Positions 9,600-20,300 of a stretch of 64,000 bases of DNA are shown in pieces. The translations under genes and the position numbers were made by a program. The number at the start of each line of letters is the position of its first letter. The stretch's first letter is position 1. This stretch comes from JADKBO01 sp965230345 (GTDB lineage Bacteria; Bacteroidota; Bacteroidia; Chitinophagales; Saprospiraceae): positions 186,001 to 250,000 of the forward strand of contig CBDDKR010000002.1 of NCBI GenBank assembly GCA_965230345.1, written 5' to 3'. The notes under the pieces are model-generated. The model had not been told where the DNA came from. It did not search any database and worked only from the letters and a program-made list of their open reading frames with translations.

Positions 9600-10195
9600 T
9601 CTGAAAAAGGAAGATGCCACTTCATTTTAATGGATAAGATTCGCAATGCAATTACAGCAAGTATAGACCATGTCATAGAAATTGCATCGGTGAAGTACAT
9701 TGTCATTCCCAAATAGACAAGTGCTCCAAATAGACACGCCGAAGCATATATTTCTTTACGAAAGATAAGAGGAACTTCATTGGCTAATACATCTCGAATG
9801 ACTCCTCCAAAAACTGCTGAAACAATGCCCATTGTTACTGCAATTACTGGGCTCAATCCTGCCTCTAAAGTCTTTTGCAACCCTAATATTGTAAACAATC
9901 CGATTCCAATGGTGTCAAATAAAAACAACCCTTTTCTGTACTTGGAAATATAGGTATGAAAAAAATAACAAACGGGGAGTGCACCTATAATCAACCAAAG
10001 GTAAATCTCATTTTTCATCCATGACACAGGTGTGCTTCCAATCAGCAAATCTCGAAGTGTTCCTCCGCCAATTGCAGTTACAATCCCCAGAGTCAAAACA
10101 CCGAACAGGTCAAACTTTCGCTCTACTGCAGCCATTACTCCACTAATGGCAAACACAAAGGTTCCTATATAATCTATTATCTGAATCAATGACAT
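9596..10195 (-). CDS. TRIC / UPF0126 (YicG-type) channel family membrane protein
   Basis: A protein of 199 residues with about seven hydrophobic helices and two internal repeats. The hallmarks are FAISGVMAAVERKFDLFGV, the glycine-rich TAIGGGTLRDLL and its duplicate SAVFGGVIRDVLAN. This family forms trimeric cation channels; the bacterial members have been reported as K+-permeable or of unknown role. The ATG at 10195 is taken as the start; a TTG two codons upstream is possible. Confidence 0.88.
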   Translation of the reverse strand: MSLIQIIDYIGTFVFAISGVMAAVERKFDLFGVLTLGIVTAIGGGTLRDLLIGSTPVSWMKNEIYLWLIIGALPVCYFFHTYISKYRKGLFLFDTIGIGLFTILGLQKTLEAGLSPVIAVTMGIVSAVFGGVIRDVLANEVPLIFRKEIYASACLFGALVYLGMTMYFTDAISMTWSILAVIALRILSIKMKWHLPFSD

Positions 10196-10308
10196 AATCA
10201 AATATATGTCCTTTCCATCTTAGGTAAAGATAGATTTTGATTTTTTTTAATCAATGCTCTTTTCTGTATATCTTGCGAGAACTGAAGTCCTACAAATTGA
10301 ACTGAAAG

Positions 10309-11799
10309 ATGAAACTAAAATTTCCAACTGCGCAAACTTTGTTATTTATCATAGCTGGATTGGTGACCCTTCTGACTTGGATTGTTCCAGCAGGCAAGTA
10401 CAGTACTCTTGGTTACGACAAAACTTCTGACAAGTTCATAGTGCAACATGTTGATTCTACGGAAGAATTACCAGCTACCTCTGCGACATTGGAAGGATTA
10501 AGTATTAAAATCCCAATCGAAAAATTTACTAATGGGGACATTTACAAACCGATAAACATTCCTAATACATACCGACAATTGGACGCACAACCTCAAGGTT
10601 TTTTCGAATTTATCCAATCTCCAATCAAGGGAATAATAGCCGCAGCCGACATCATTTTTTTGGTATTGATCATAGGTGGATTAATAGGAATCATGAATCT
10701 TACCGGAGCATTTGATGCTGGAATAGCATGGCTTGCGAAAGCTTTAAAAGGAAGAGAATATCTCCTCATAATAGCAGTTACTACATTGATTTCCATTGGA
10801 GGCACAACATTTGGTCTAGCGGAAGAAACCATCGCATTCTATCCCATACTTATCCCAATATTTCTAGCAGCTAGATACGATGCAATGGTTGCCTTAGCTT
10901 CGATTTTTCTAGGTTCTTCGATTGGTACGATGTGTTCTACAGTTAATCCATTTAGTACCATCATAGCTTCCAATGCAGCCGGCCTCAATTGGACCACTGG
11001 ATTTAATGGTCGTGTTGCAATGCTTGTTTTGGGGACTTTAATTTGTATTGTATACATCATTAGATATGCCAAAAGAGTACAAAACGATCCTAGTAAATCG
11101 GTCATTTATGACCAAAAGGAAGAGATTGAAGCACACTTTGGTGCATCACTAGATTCATCGATCAAATTAACCGGTCGATTACGCCTCATTTTAGCCATAT
11201 TTTCCTTGAGTTTTGTAGTAATGATTATTGGTGTTTCTAAATTGGACTGGTGGTTTGTAGAAATGACTACTGTATTCCTTGTAGCATCGATTTTAATTGG
11301 AATAATAGCAAGAATTAAGGAAGAGAAATTTGTTAATAGTTTTGTTGCTGGCGCCAGTGATCTATTGGGTGTTGCTATTATTATTGGTATTGCAAGAGGG
11401 GTGTCAGTCATCATGGAAGATGGGTTGATAAGTGACACCATCTTATACAAAGCTAGCTTACTGATTGAAGGAATGAATAAAGGCCTCTTTGCCAATTTAA
11501 TGATGTTCATATATGCTGGATTATCATTCTTCATACCTTCTTCTTCTGGGATGGCAGTATTGACCATGCCAATTATGTCACCTTTAGCAGATACTGTAGG
11601 AATAGGAAGAGAAATAATTGTAAATGCTTATCAATATGGAATGGGCTTATTTGCCTTTATCAATCCAACTAGTTTGATTTTAGCTTCTTTAGCCATTGTC
11701 AAAGTGGGTTATGACAGATGGCTCAAATTTGTAATGCCTTTAATGGTCATTCTCGTCCTTTCCACTATGATCATGTTAACCCTTTCTGTTTATCTATGA
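10309..11799 (+). CDS. YfcC-family (DcuC/ArcD superfamily) permease
   Basis: This 496-residue membrane protein has around 12 helices and YfcC hallmarks: LTWIVPAGKY near the start, FVLIIGGLIGIMN-like helices, GGTTFGLAEETIAFYPILIP and GSSIGTMCSTVNPFSTIIAS. The family takes up basic amino acids, arginine/ornithine or dicarboxylates. It is convergent with the hydroxyproline operon (stop codons only 5 nt apart), so a role as hydroxyproline or proline carrier is an inference from position. Confidence 0.85.
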   Translation: MKLKFPTAQTLLFIIAGLVTLLTWIVPAGKYSTLGYDKTSDKFIVQHVDSTEELPATSATLEGLSIKIPIEKFTNGDIYKPINIPNTYRQLDAQPQGFFEFIQSPIKGIIAAADIIFLVLIIGGLIGIMNLTGAFDAGIAWLAKALKGREYLLIIAVTTLISIGGTTFGLAEETIAFYPILIPIFLAARYDAMVALASIFLGSSIGTMCSTVNPFSTIIASNAAGLNWTTGFNGRVAMLVLGTLICIVYIIRYAKRVQNDPSKSVIYDQKEEIEAHFGASLDSSIKLTGRLRLILAIFSLSFVVMIIGVSKLDWWFVEMTTVFLVASILIGIIARIKEEKFVNSFVAGASDLLGVAIIIGIARGVSVIMEDGLISDTILYKASLLIEGMNKGLFANLMMFIYAGLSFFIPSSSGMAVLTMPIMSPLADTVGIGREIIVNAYQYGMGLFAFINPTSLILASLAIVKVGYDRWLKFVMPLMVILVLSTMIMLTLSVYL

Positions 11800-11804
11800 T
11801 TTGA

Positions 11805-13049
11805 CTATATCGACCTATTCGGGTTAAAATGACGATAAGATGGTGATACCTTATTATTAAGAAATAATTCGCTAAGTAATTTACCAGTAGCTGGTCCTAA
11901 ACTCATACCCATCATTCCATGTCCTGTACCTACATAGGTATTCTCTAATTGAGATAATTGACCAATAAAAGGTAATCCATCAGGACTACAAGGCCTATAA
12001 CCCATCCACACTTGATTATGATCCAGTTGATCTAAACGAAGGTTGGGATAATACGCATTAATACTCTCGTATATGCCCTTCAACCTACTCGTATTAATAT
12101 CGGAAGAAAACTGTCCCAATTCTAGGGTACCTCCGACCCTTAGTTGATTCAACATTGGAGTTACTGCAACTTTTGCTTCAGTTAAAATGGTTGGAATTCC
12201 AGGTGAATCAGAAGGTTTACTTTGGGTAAAACTGTACCCTTTACCTGGCTGTAACAACAGCTTGACTCCTACACTTTTCAATAACCGACTTGTCCAAGAT
12301 CCTGCCGTAACTATTAATTTATCAATTTCCATATCGCTTCCATCTCTCATGACGAGCTTCGAAATACGATCACTATTTCGATGTATAGTTGCAATTTCAC
12401 CTTTAATGAATTCTACCCCTCTCATCTCCAATTCCTTCTTCAAAAACCGCATAAAAACACCTGGATGTATATGTGCGTCACCGGGAAAGTATATTCCGCC
12501 TCGAACATCTAACTGTACATCTTTTTCAAGAGTCTGAACATCGGTGCAAGAAAGCACCTTTACGTCCACTCCAATACTATGAGCTTCTTCAGCCATTTCA
12601 ATTTCTTCTACCTCTTGAGATTTTGTTCGATACAACATTAATAATCCCTTATGTTCCAATCCAACATCAGATCCCAGTTCGTCATTAATTTGGTCGTAAA
12701 TACTTTTGCTCCATTGATTAAACTCCAATAACAACGGAATGGATTTTTTTACATGTTTTTCATTACAAGATTTGTAAAATTTCCACAACCATTGCAGTAA
12801 AGACCAATTCAATTGAGGCTTAATATAAAATGGACTGGTACTTTTAAACATCCATTTGAGCCCCTTAGCAATAACACCGGGTGAGGCCATTGGAATAAAA
12901 TGACTTGGAACGATCATTCCTGCATTTCCGAATGAAGTCCCTTTACTGCAATCATCTCGATCAATGACCGTTACATCTACGCCTTTTTTATTCAAAAACC
13001 AAGCAGTACATAATCCGACAACACCTCCTCCAATGATATGAACACTCAT
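11805..13049 (-). CDS. FAD-dependent D-amino-acid dehydrogenase, probable cis-4-hydroxy-D-proline oxidase
   Basis: This protein of about 414 residues begins with a Rossmann FAD motif (IIGGGVVGLCTAWFL) followed by the acidic second-strand end VTVIDRD. Later segments (GNAGMIVPSHF, PGKGYSF, the C-terminal WMGYRPCSPDGLPFIG and GTGHGMMGMSLGPATGKL) are those of DadA/DAO-type oxidoreductases. In the hydroxyproline pathway this enzyme oxidises cis-4-hydroxy-D-proline to 1-pyrroline-4-hydroxy-2-carboxylate, the product of the epimerase encoded 15 nt upstream. The start is the ATG at 13049; a TTG five codons earlier is less likely. Confidence 0.87.
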   Translation of the reverse strand: MSVHIIGGGVVGLCTAWFLNKKGVDVTVIDRDDCSKGTSFGNAGMIVPSHFIPMASPGVIAKGLKWMFKSTSPFYIKPQLNWSLLQWLWKFYKSCNEKHVKKSIPLLLEFNQWSKSIYDQINDELGSDVGLEHKGLLMLYRTKSQEVEEIEMAEEAHSIGVDVKVLSCTDVQTLEKDVQLDVRGGIYFPGDAHIHPGVFMRFLKKELEMRGVEFIKGEIATIHRNSDRISKLVMRDGSDMEIDKLIVTAGSWTSRLLKSVGVKLLLQPGKGYSFTQSKPSDSPGIPTILTEAKVAVTPMLNQLRVGGTLELGQFSSDINTSRLKGIYESINAYYPNLRLDQLDHNQVWMGYRPCSPDGLPFIGQLSQLENTYVGTGHGMMGMSLGPATGKLLSELFLNNKVSPSYRHFNPNRSI

Positions 13050-13064
13050 TATAACTTGTTTCAA

Positions 13065-14084
13065 TTAAATAACTTGAAATCCATGAGCATATGGATCATC
13101 ATCGCTATCGATTATTATATTGTTGTAACCCGTTAATTTAGCCCAACCTTCTATACTTGGAATAATGGCAGAATAATTACCCACCTTTGTTTCACCTTCT
13201 ACCCTTCCTACAAAGGTTGATCCAATATAACTTTCATGAATATACGTACTTCCTATCGATAATTCTCCCTTTGCATAGAGCTGAGCTAATCGAGCTGAAG
13301 TTCCTGTTCCACAAGGCGAGCGATCAATGGCTTTATCTCCATAAAAGACGGCATTTCTACCATTGGATTTAGGGTCAATTGTCTTGCCCGTCCAAAGAAT
13401 ATGAGACAATCCTTGAATGTTCGCATCTTCAGGATGCACGAACTCATACTTTTCGTTCAATAAACTTCGGATCTTAGGACTCAAGGTAATTAATTCACCT
13501 GCAGTAAAGTCTTGAATTCCACTGAAATTTTTCTGCGGATCAATAATACCATAAAAATTACCTCCATAAGCTACATCAATACTCAATACACCAAGCTCCT
13601 CCAAATTTACTTCCAAATTAGTTTTATACAAGAATGAGGCAACATTTGTTAATCTGACAGATTTCACCTTTTTATTGACCATTTCGTAAGTTACCTTGAC
13701 CAGTCCAGCAGGAGTCTCAAGACTTAAATGTCCTTCATTCTTAGGAGTAACCAATCCTTCTTCAATCATCATTGTTACGGTGCCTATCGTTCCATGCCCA
13801 CACATTGGGAGGCATCCACTGGTCTCAATAAAAAGTATTCCAATATCATTTTTGGGATTTGACGGAGGATACAAAATACTTCCTGACATCATATCATGGC
13901 CTCTAGGCTCAAACATCAAGCCCTTTCGGATCCAATCAAATTCATTTAAAAAATGCAACCTTTTCTCCATCATATTCTCTCCGTGAAGAATAGGACCGCC
14001 CCCTGCAACTAATCGTACTGGATTCCCACAGGTATGTCCATCAATACAGAAGAATTGTTTTCTAGAATTATTCCCTTGTCCCAT
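13065..14084 (-). CDS. 4-hydroxyproline 2-epimerase (proline racemase family)
   Basis: This 339-residue protein converts trans-4-hydroxy-L-proline to cis-4-hydroxy-D-proline. The two catalytic cysteines of the racemase family are both present: Cys95 in MCGHGTIG and Cys258 in SPCGTGTSA. The substrate-binding DGHTCGNP motif is at 15-22. Keeping both Cys separates it from the dehydratase subgroup, which has Thr or Ser at one position. The start overlaps the end of the upstream semialdehyde dehydrogenase gene by 17 nt, which indicates translational coupling. Confidence 0.92.
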   Translation of the reverse strand: MGQGNNSRKQFFCIDGHTCGNPVRLVAGGGPILHGENMMEKRLHFLNEFDWIRKGLMFEPRGHDMMSGSILYPPSNPKNDIGILFIETSGCLPMCGHGTIGTVTMMIEEGLVTPKNEGHLSLETPAGLVKVTYEMVNKKVKSVRLTNVASFLYKTNLEVNLEELGVLSIDVAYGGNFYGIIDPQKNFSGIQDFTAGELITLSPKIRSLLNEKYEFVHPEDANIQGLSHILWTGKTIDPKSNGRNAVFYGDKAIDRSPCGTGTSARLAQLYAKGELSIGSTYIHESYIGSTFVGRVEGETKVGNYSAIIPSIEGWAKLTGYNNIIIDSDDDPYAHGFQVI

Positions 14085-15627
14085 TTACTGTGCGTTTTAT
14101 TTTAAGAGGATTATCCCTCTTTAGCGCATCAGGCAATAACGAATCTGGCGCATTTTGATAAGTCACTGGTCTAGTAAACCTGTATATTGCATCTGTACCA
14201 ACTGAAGTAAAACGACCATTTGAACTCGATGGATATGGTCCACCATGGTGCATTGCATGACTAACCTCCACGCCAGTTGGTACACCATTAAAGATAAGTC
14301 GACCAACTTTTTGGGTTAGCACATCAATTAACGATACTGCAGCCGTAAATTCATCAGTTGATCCCATTACTGTGGCTGTCAATTGCCCTTTAAAATGTGA
14401 AGCTACAGATTCCATTTCCTCCAAATTATCCGCAACCACGACCAAGGTAAACGGTCCAAAAATCTCATCTTGTAATTGATCATCCATGGTAAACTTTTTG
14501 GCCGAAATCATTCCTACAGCAGGTCTACCTTTCCAACCTTCAGATGTACCTTGATGTAAAAGATCAATTTCCTTTCGATCGCTTAAAGAAGCTACGCCTT
14601 TATTATAATGATTAAATATGCCTTCGTTTAACATAGTGGAAGCCGTCAATGAGGCAAACGATTTTTCCAGAGCTGATTTAAGCTCAGAAATATTTGACCC
14701 CTTTTGCACCACAATAATTCCTGGATTTGTACAGAATTGACCAGCTCCAAGGTTTACCGAACCTGCTATGGTGTCCGAAAGAGTTTCAACATCATGTTCA
14801 ATTTTCGAGGGAAAGATAAATACTGGGTTTACACTTCCCATTTCAGCATATACTGGTATAGGCTCAGTTCGATTGCAAGCAATATCCATTAGTGCTCTCC
14901 CCCCTCTAAACGAACCTGTAAATCCAACCGCCTTTATCATAGGATGTCCAACCAAATATTGACCTTCTTTGATAGAACCTACTACAGATGAATAAATTCC
15001 AAGAGGTAATCCACATTTTTGAGAAGCAATATTGATCGCTTTCGAAACCAACATATTAGTCCCCAAATGAGAAGGGTGCGCCTTAACAATTACAGGGCAT
15101 CCCGCAGCAAAAGCAGAAGCCGTGTCTCCTCCAGCTGTTGAAAATGCCAATGGAAAATTACTCGCACCAAATACCACAACTGGTCCAACAGCCAATTCCA
15201 TTTTTCTTAAATCAACTCTTGGTAGTGGTTGCCGCTCAGGCAATGCCTCATCTATTGTCGCATTGACCCAGTGCCCTTCCTCAACCAAAGATGCAAAAAG
15301 ACGTAATTGATTGCAAGTTCGACCTCTTTCACCTCTGATTCTTCCTTCAGGAAGACCAGATTCTTCCATTGCTTTAAAAATCAAAGCGTCTCCAATATTC
15401 TCTATCTCCTCTGCAATACTTCTAAGAAACTTTCCTCTATTTCTTCCATTCCAATGTTTGTAAATATTCCAAGCAGTATAAGCTTGTTTTACAGCAACAT
15501 TCATTTCTAATTCAGAAGCAATTAAGAACTTTTCCTCTATAATTTGTTGAGTACTTGGGTTTGTAGATTGTAACACTTCACTTCCTTTTGTGCTAATACT
15601 TCCTGCTATGTAATTTCCAATACTCAT
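14068..15627 (-). CDS. 2,5-dioxovalerate (alpha-ketoglutaric semialdehyde) dehydrogenase
   Basis: This 519-residue aldehyde dehydrogenase belongs to the NADP-dependent KGSADH subgroup, seen in FGASNFPLAFSTAGGDTASA, KAHPSHLGT, the Glu262 motif AEMGSVNPVF and the catalytic Cys299 in GAGQFCTNPG. It oxidises alpha-ketoglutarate semialdehyde to alpha-ketoglutarate, the last step of hydroxyproline catabolism. It starts 2 nt after the stop of the deaminase gene and overlaps the epimerase gene at its 3' end, so all four genes appear to form one transcript. Confidence 0.92.
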   Translation of the reverse strand: MSIGNYIAGSISTKGSEVLQSTNPSTQQIIEEKFLIASELEMNVAVKQAYTAWNIYKHWNGRNRGKFLRSIAEEIENIGDALIFKAMEESGLPEGRIRGERGRTCNQLRLFASLVEEGHWVNATIDEALPERQPLPRVDLRKMELAVGPVVVFGASNFPLAFSTAGGDTASAFAAGCPVIVKAHPSHLGTNMLVSKAINIASQKCGLPLGIYSSVVGSIKEGQYLVGHPMIKAVGFTGSFRGGRALMDIACNRTEPIPVYAEMGSVNPVFIFPSKIEHDVETLSDTIAGSVNLGAGQFCTNPGIIVVQKGSNISELKSALEKSFASLTASTMLNEGIFNHYNKGVASLSDRKEIDLLHQGTSEGWKGRPAVGMISAKKFTMDDQLQDEIFGPFTLVVVADNLEEMESVASHFKGQLTATVMGSTDEFTAAVSLIDVLTQKVGRLIFNGVPTGVEVSHAMHHGGPYPSSSNGRFTSVGTDAIYRFTRPVTYQNAPDSLLPDALKRDNPLKIKRTVNGTRE

Positions 15628-15629
15628 AA

Positions 15630-16553
15630 TTATACATTTAGATTTAAGTAATCAGGTAAGCTTGGTCTTGTATCCAATCCTGCTTGAATAATTCCTATAA
15701 CCCGCTCTCTTTCTGCCCCAACCAAAGGTTTCCTTGGCAGTCTTACCGGTTCAGTACCAATTCCTGTCATTACTTCTGCCAATTTTATATTTTGAACCAA
15801 TTGTGGATTGATGTCCAATTCTAGAAGTGGTAAAAACCAACGGTAAATTTCTCTAGCTTCATCAATTCTACCAACTTGAATAAGGTTGTAAATTGCCACA
15901 GTTTCTTGCGGAAAGGCGTCTACCAATCCAGCAACCCAACCATCTGCACCCATTACAATCTCTTCCATGGCCAATGTATCCACACCACACAAAATTTTGA
16001 AACGATCTCCAAATCGATTTTTCATGCGAGTCACATTTGAAACATCTCTTGTAGATTCCTTAACCGCTTGGATGTTAGGAATATCAACGAATTGTTCGAA
16101 CATTTCAAGTGTAATCTCGATTTTATAGTCAACAGGGTTGTTGTAAACCAAAATTGGAATTGAAATGGCTTCAGCAATCTCTAAATAGAAATCAACTACT
16201 TCTTGATCCGTTGGTTTGTACATCATAGGCGGCAATAACATAATACCATGAGCCCCATTTTTCTCCGCCTCAATTGCAAGATTCTTTGCATTAGCTGTTG
16301 AACCTTCAGCAATGTTTATCAAAATATCCGTTTGATCTTCAAAACGATCCAGAGTATGTTTTAGCAGTTCGATTCTTTCATCCGAATTTAACGTACTACT
16401 TTCGCCCAAAGAGCCTCCAATAATAATTCCATTAACACCAGACTTTATTTGAAATTCAATATTCTTCAAAAAAGATTCTATATCAAGTGATCCGTCCTCG
16501 AAAAACTTTGTTGTAACCGCAGGATATACTCCTGTCCATTTCACCTTTCTCAT
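15630..16553 (-). CDS. DHDPS-family 1-pyrroline-4-hydroxy-2-carboxylate deaminase
   Basis: This 307-residue (beta/alpha)8 aldolase-type protein is the first gene of the operon. The Schiff-base Lys165 lies in AVKEST and the catalytic Tyr137 in YNNP, with GGSLGESSTL forming the phosphate- or carboxylate-binding loop. By context it is the deaminase that turns 1-pyrroline-4-hydroxy-2-carboxylate into alpha-ketoglutarate semialdehyde, not dihydrodipicolinate synthase. An alternative is N-acetylneuraminate lyase or another aldolase of the family, but the four-gene context makes this unlikely. Confidence 0.88.
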   Translation of the reverse strand: MRKVKWTGVYPAVTTKFFEDGSLDIESFLKNIEFQIKSGVNGIIIGGSLGESSTLNSDERIELLKHTLDRFEDQTDILINIAEGSTANAKNLAIEAEKNGAHGIMLLPPMMYKPTDQEVVDFYLEIAEAISIPILVYNNPVDYKIEITLEMFEQFVDIPNIQAVKESTRDVSNVTRMKNRFGDRFKILCGVDTLAMEEIVMGADGWVAGLVDAFPQETVAIYNLIQVGRIDEAREIYRWFLPLLELDINPQLVQNIKLAEVMTGIGTEPVRLPRKPLVGAERERVIGIIQAGLDTRPSLPDYLNLNV

Positions 16554-16839
16554 CTTAATAACTTATTAATATTTCTTGCAAAAATGATATAGAAACGTCT
16601 AACTTACTAATGAAATCACTGCACATAGTAATACTTTTATGCTATTTTTACCAAATACAATTCACTATAGTGCACCCTAAATACCATTTTAATAAAAAAC
16701 AAGTCGTAAGACGGTGTGAATTTCGCAGTATCCAATTCGCTTGATCATAGTTTTTTATCAATTTATTTCATTGTTCATCTGAATAACTGAATTGTTAATC
16801 ATTTGATAATAGGAACCTCATACTCTTTATGCAACATCA

Positions 16840-17175
16840 TTGCGCAAATCAATTCCTACATTTGCAAAAGTGAGATGGATTTCAATCATATTATCTATAC
16901 TTATATTTTCATTATCTATAATCCCATGCAGTGATTCACACACTTGTGGAATGGAAGAACATGAAGTCTTAGGTCATAACCATAGTGAAGATACCGAAGA
17001 TCACTGCTCACCTTTCTGTGTATGTCATTGTTGTGGAATATCCATTGGGCTTCCGGAAGAAGTAGAAGATTTATCATTTCACGAAAAAAAATCAATCAAG
17101 TATACATTTGCTTATTTTTTTGATTATCTATTTGATCATTCCAGCAATACTTGGCGTCCGCCAAATCAAGCATAA
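16840..17175 (+). CDS. DUF6660-like metal-related exported peptide
   Basis: A 111-residue protein with one N-terminal hydrophobic segment, then a Cys/His-rich stretch (CSDSHTCGMEEHE, HCSPFCVCHCC) that looks metal-binding, and a polar tail ending WRPPNQA. It matches the Bacteroidota family DUF6660, commonly placed before CusA/CzcA efflux genes, as here. The only visible start is TTG at 16840. It may sense or buffer metal in the periplasm; that is an inference from composition and position. Confidence 0.7.
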   Translation: MRKSIPTFAKVRWISIILSILIFSLSIIPCSDSHTCGMEEHEVLGHNHSEDTEDHCSPFCVCHCCGISIGLPEEVEDLSFHEKKSIKYTFAYFFDYLFDHSSNTWRPPNQA

Positions 17176-17310
17176 TCTTTATCACACAACTCTATAGCAA
17201 AAGGCATTCATTAAAAGCTTTACAACTTGACTTGTAAGAGCCTATTCTATAGAGTATTAACAAATGACCGAATGAATTGTCAAATTCTTCTCATTTGAAA
17301 TTTCATGAAT

Positions 17311-17324
17311 TGCATTGAAATGCA
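17311..17324. promoter_or_regulatory. Palindrome upstream of the metal-efflux pump
   Basis: A perfect dyad TGCATT-GA-AATGCA lies 28 bp before the pump start, in the 177-bp gap after the DUF6660-like gene. A second loose pair (CTCTATAG and CTATAGAG) flanks the upstream part of the gap. It could be a regulator-binding site; no regulator gene is adjacent. Confidence 0.3.
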
Positions 17325-17352
17325 GATTCGTTTTCATTAAAAAAAAGCAAAC

Positions 17353-20300
17353 ATGTTTGATAAAATTATTGCTTATTCTATAAAGCATAAACTTATAGTT
17401 GGAATAGCAATTTTTGCACTATTGGCATCTGGAATATATTCGCTTCAGAAATTGCCTATAGATGCGTTGCCTGACATTACCAACAATCAAGTTCAAATTA
17501 TTACAACCTCAAAAACACTTTCAACACAAGAAGTTGAATTGTATTTGACCTATCCTATAGAATTGGCGGTCAAATCAATACCTGAAATTGTAGAATTAAG
17601 ATCAATAAGTCGATTTGGATTAAGTCTCGTCACAGTAGTATTCGAAGAAGATACTGATATCTATTGGGCCAGAAATCAAATTACAGAACGACTTAAAGAA
17701 GCCCAAGAAGAAATTCCAGAGCATCTAGGCACTCCAGAACTTGCTCCTATTAGTACAGGACTGGGAGAAATCTATCAATATACCGTTCAGGCGAATGAAC
17801 AATATAAAGACCAATACAATGCCGCTGATCTTAGAACCATTCAAGATTGGAATATCGCTCCACAATTGTTAGGCATTAAGGGAGTTGTTGAAGTAAATAC
17901 ACTCGGTGGACACCTCAAAGAGTATGAAGTCGCTGTTAATCCAGACAAACTCAAGAGTATGGACATCACAATGATCGACATTTACGAAGCCCTTCAATCC
18001 AACAATGCGAATACAGGAGGTGCTTATATCGACAAGAAACCCAATGCATATTTTATACGTAGTCTTGGTGTAGTAAATTCTCTTGATGATATTTCAAAAA
18101 TTGTGGTTAAAGTCAAAAACGACATTCCAATTCTAATCCGTGATGTCGCTAATGTACAATATGGCAAATCTGTTCGTTATGGTGCAACCACCAAAGATGG
18201 AGAAGGAGAAGTAGTAAGTGGCATGGTCATGATGCTCAAAGGTGAAAACAGTGCAGCTGTCGCCAAATCAGTAAAAAAGAGAATTGAACAAATCAAAGAA
18301 ACACTACCTGAAGGTGTTGAGATTCATCCTTTCTTAGATCGTACCAAACTGGTAGATCGAGCCATAAGCACAGTTCGAACCAACTTAATTGAAGGAGCTC
18401 TAATTGTCATCTTTATTTTGGTACTCTTAATTGGAAACTGGCGTGCAGGATTAATTGTGGCAAGCGTCATTCCTCTATCTCTCTTATTTGCAGTCAACAT
18501 GATGAGATTCTTCGAAGTGAGTGGAAATCTCATGAGTCTTGGCGCGATAGACTTTGGTCTTATTGTAGATGGAGCAGTAATAATTGTTGAAGCTATTGTT
18601 CATAGGCTCTATAGTAAAAGTTCCATGAAGTTAACGTCTGAACAAATGGACAAAGCTGTCTATACAGCAGCTTCTGGAATAAGAAAAAGTGCCGCATTTG
18701 GAGAGATTATTATTCTAATCGTTTACTTACCCATTCTAGCATTAGTGGGAATTGAAGGAAAAATGTTTATACCAATGGCACAAACGGTTTCATTTGCCAT
18801 ATTAGGAGCTTTCATATTATCCCTTACCTATGTTCCTATGATGAGTGCTTTGTTTTTAAGTAAAAACATTGTGGTCAAAACAACACTATCAGACCGCATA
18901 GTCAATCGAATTTATGCTTGGTATAAGCCCATTTTAGATTTCTCATTGAGGTATAAAAAATCCATTTTAGCAGGGACCATTATCCTTTTTATTGGAAGTG
19001 TTGTTTTATTTAACTCATTGGGTGGAGAATTTATCCCTACCCTAGAAGAAGGTGATATTGCGACCCATGTTATCATTCCGCCTGGGAGCTCGTTAGATCA
19101 AGAAATTGAAACTACCACAAAGGCGGAACGTATCTTACTCAGCAACTTCCCAGAAATAGAACAAATTGTTTCAAAAATCGGTAGTGCAGAAGTTCCTACT
19201 GATCCCATGCCTATGGAAGTGGCAGATATGATGGTTATACTCAAACCCAAAAATGAATGGGTATCTGCTTCGTCACGTCAAGAATTGTCTAAAAAAATGG
19301 AAGCGAAACTAGAAGATCTGCCTGGTGTCACTACAGAATTCACCCAACCCATACAGATGCGATTTAACGAATTGATGACTGGAATCCGATCAGATGTCGG
19401 TATCAAAGTGTTTGGTGATGACATTGATTTATTGGTCGAGAAAGGACAGGAAATTGTACAAATCATCAATCAAGTTAATGGAGTAGAAGATGCTCGTGCG
19501 GAGACTGTAACAGGGCTTCCTCAAATCACCATAGATTACGACAAGGATAAATTAGCTCTATATGGGCTCAATATAGATGATTTAAATGCAGTGGTCACTA
19601 CTGGCTTTGCAGGATCTAAGGCAGGTGTTGTATATGAAGGCGAGAAAAAATTTGATCTCATGGTTCGTTTAGATCAACCTTATCGTCAAACCATTAATCA
19701 TGTACGAAATTTGTATGTTTCACTTCCTTCAGGTAATCAAATACCCCTTTCTCAAGTGGCTGACATTGATTATCAATTGGGTCCTGCTCAAATCAGCAGA
19801 GAACAGGGAAAACGAAGAATTATTATTGGCCTTAATGTAAGAGGTCGAGACGTCGAAACTACTATACAAGAGATTCAAACCTTGCTCAAAGATCAAATAG
19901 ATCTTCCTCCTGGGTACTATTTCGAATATGCAGGTCAATTTGAAAATCTTAAAACTGCAAAAAACAGATTATTGGTGGCAGTACCCATTGCCCTATTACT
20001 CATATTTGTATTACTCTATTTTACTTTTTCTAGTTTTAAACAATCCATTATGATATTCACAGCAATTCCTCTTTCTGCAATAGGGGGAATACTTGCCTTA
20101 TGGCTAAGAGACATGCCCTTTAGTATATCAGCGGGAATTGGTTTTATTGCATTATTTGGAGTGGCTGTTTTAAATGGTATTGTATTAATATCCTATTTCA
20201 ATACACTTAAAAATGAAGGAATGGATAATATTGTCGATCGAATATTCAAAGGGACTGCGGTAAGATTGCGACCAGTAATAATGACTGCCTCAGTAGCCTC

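Noticed and set aside
11106..11567. 153-codon minus frame within the YfcC gene
   Set aside because: It is the shadow of a clear membrane transporter and contains no domain.
15630..16553. Dihydrodipicolinate synthase or N-acetylneuraminate lyase
   Set aside because: The fold is shared, but the overlapping hydroxyproline genes make the pyrroline-hydroxycarboxylate deaminase role much more likely.
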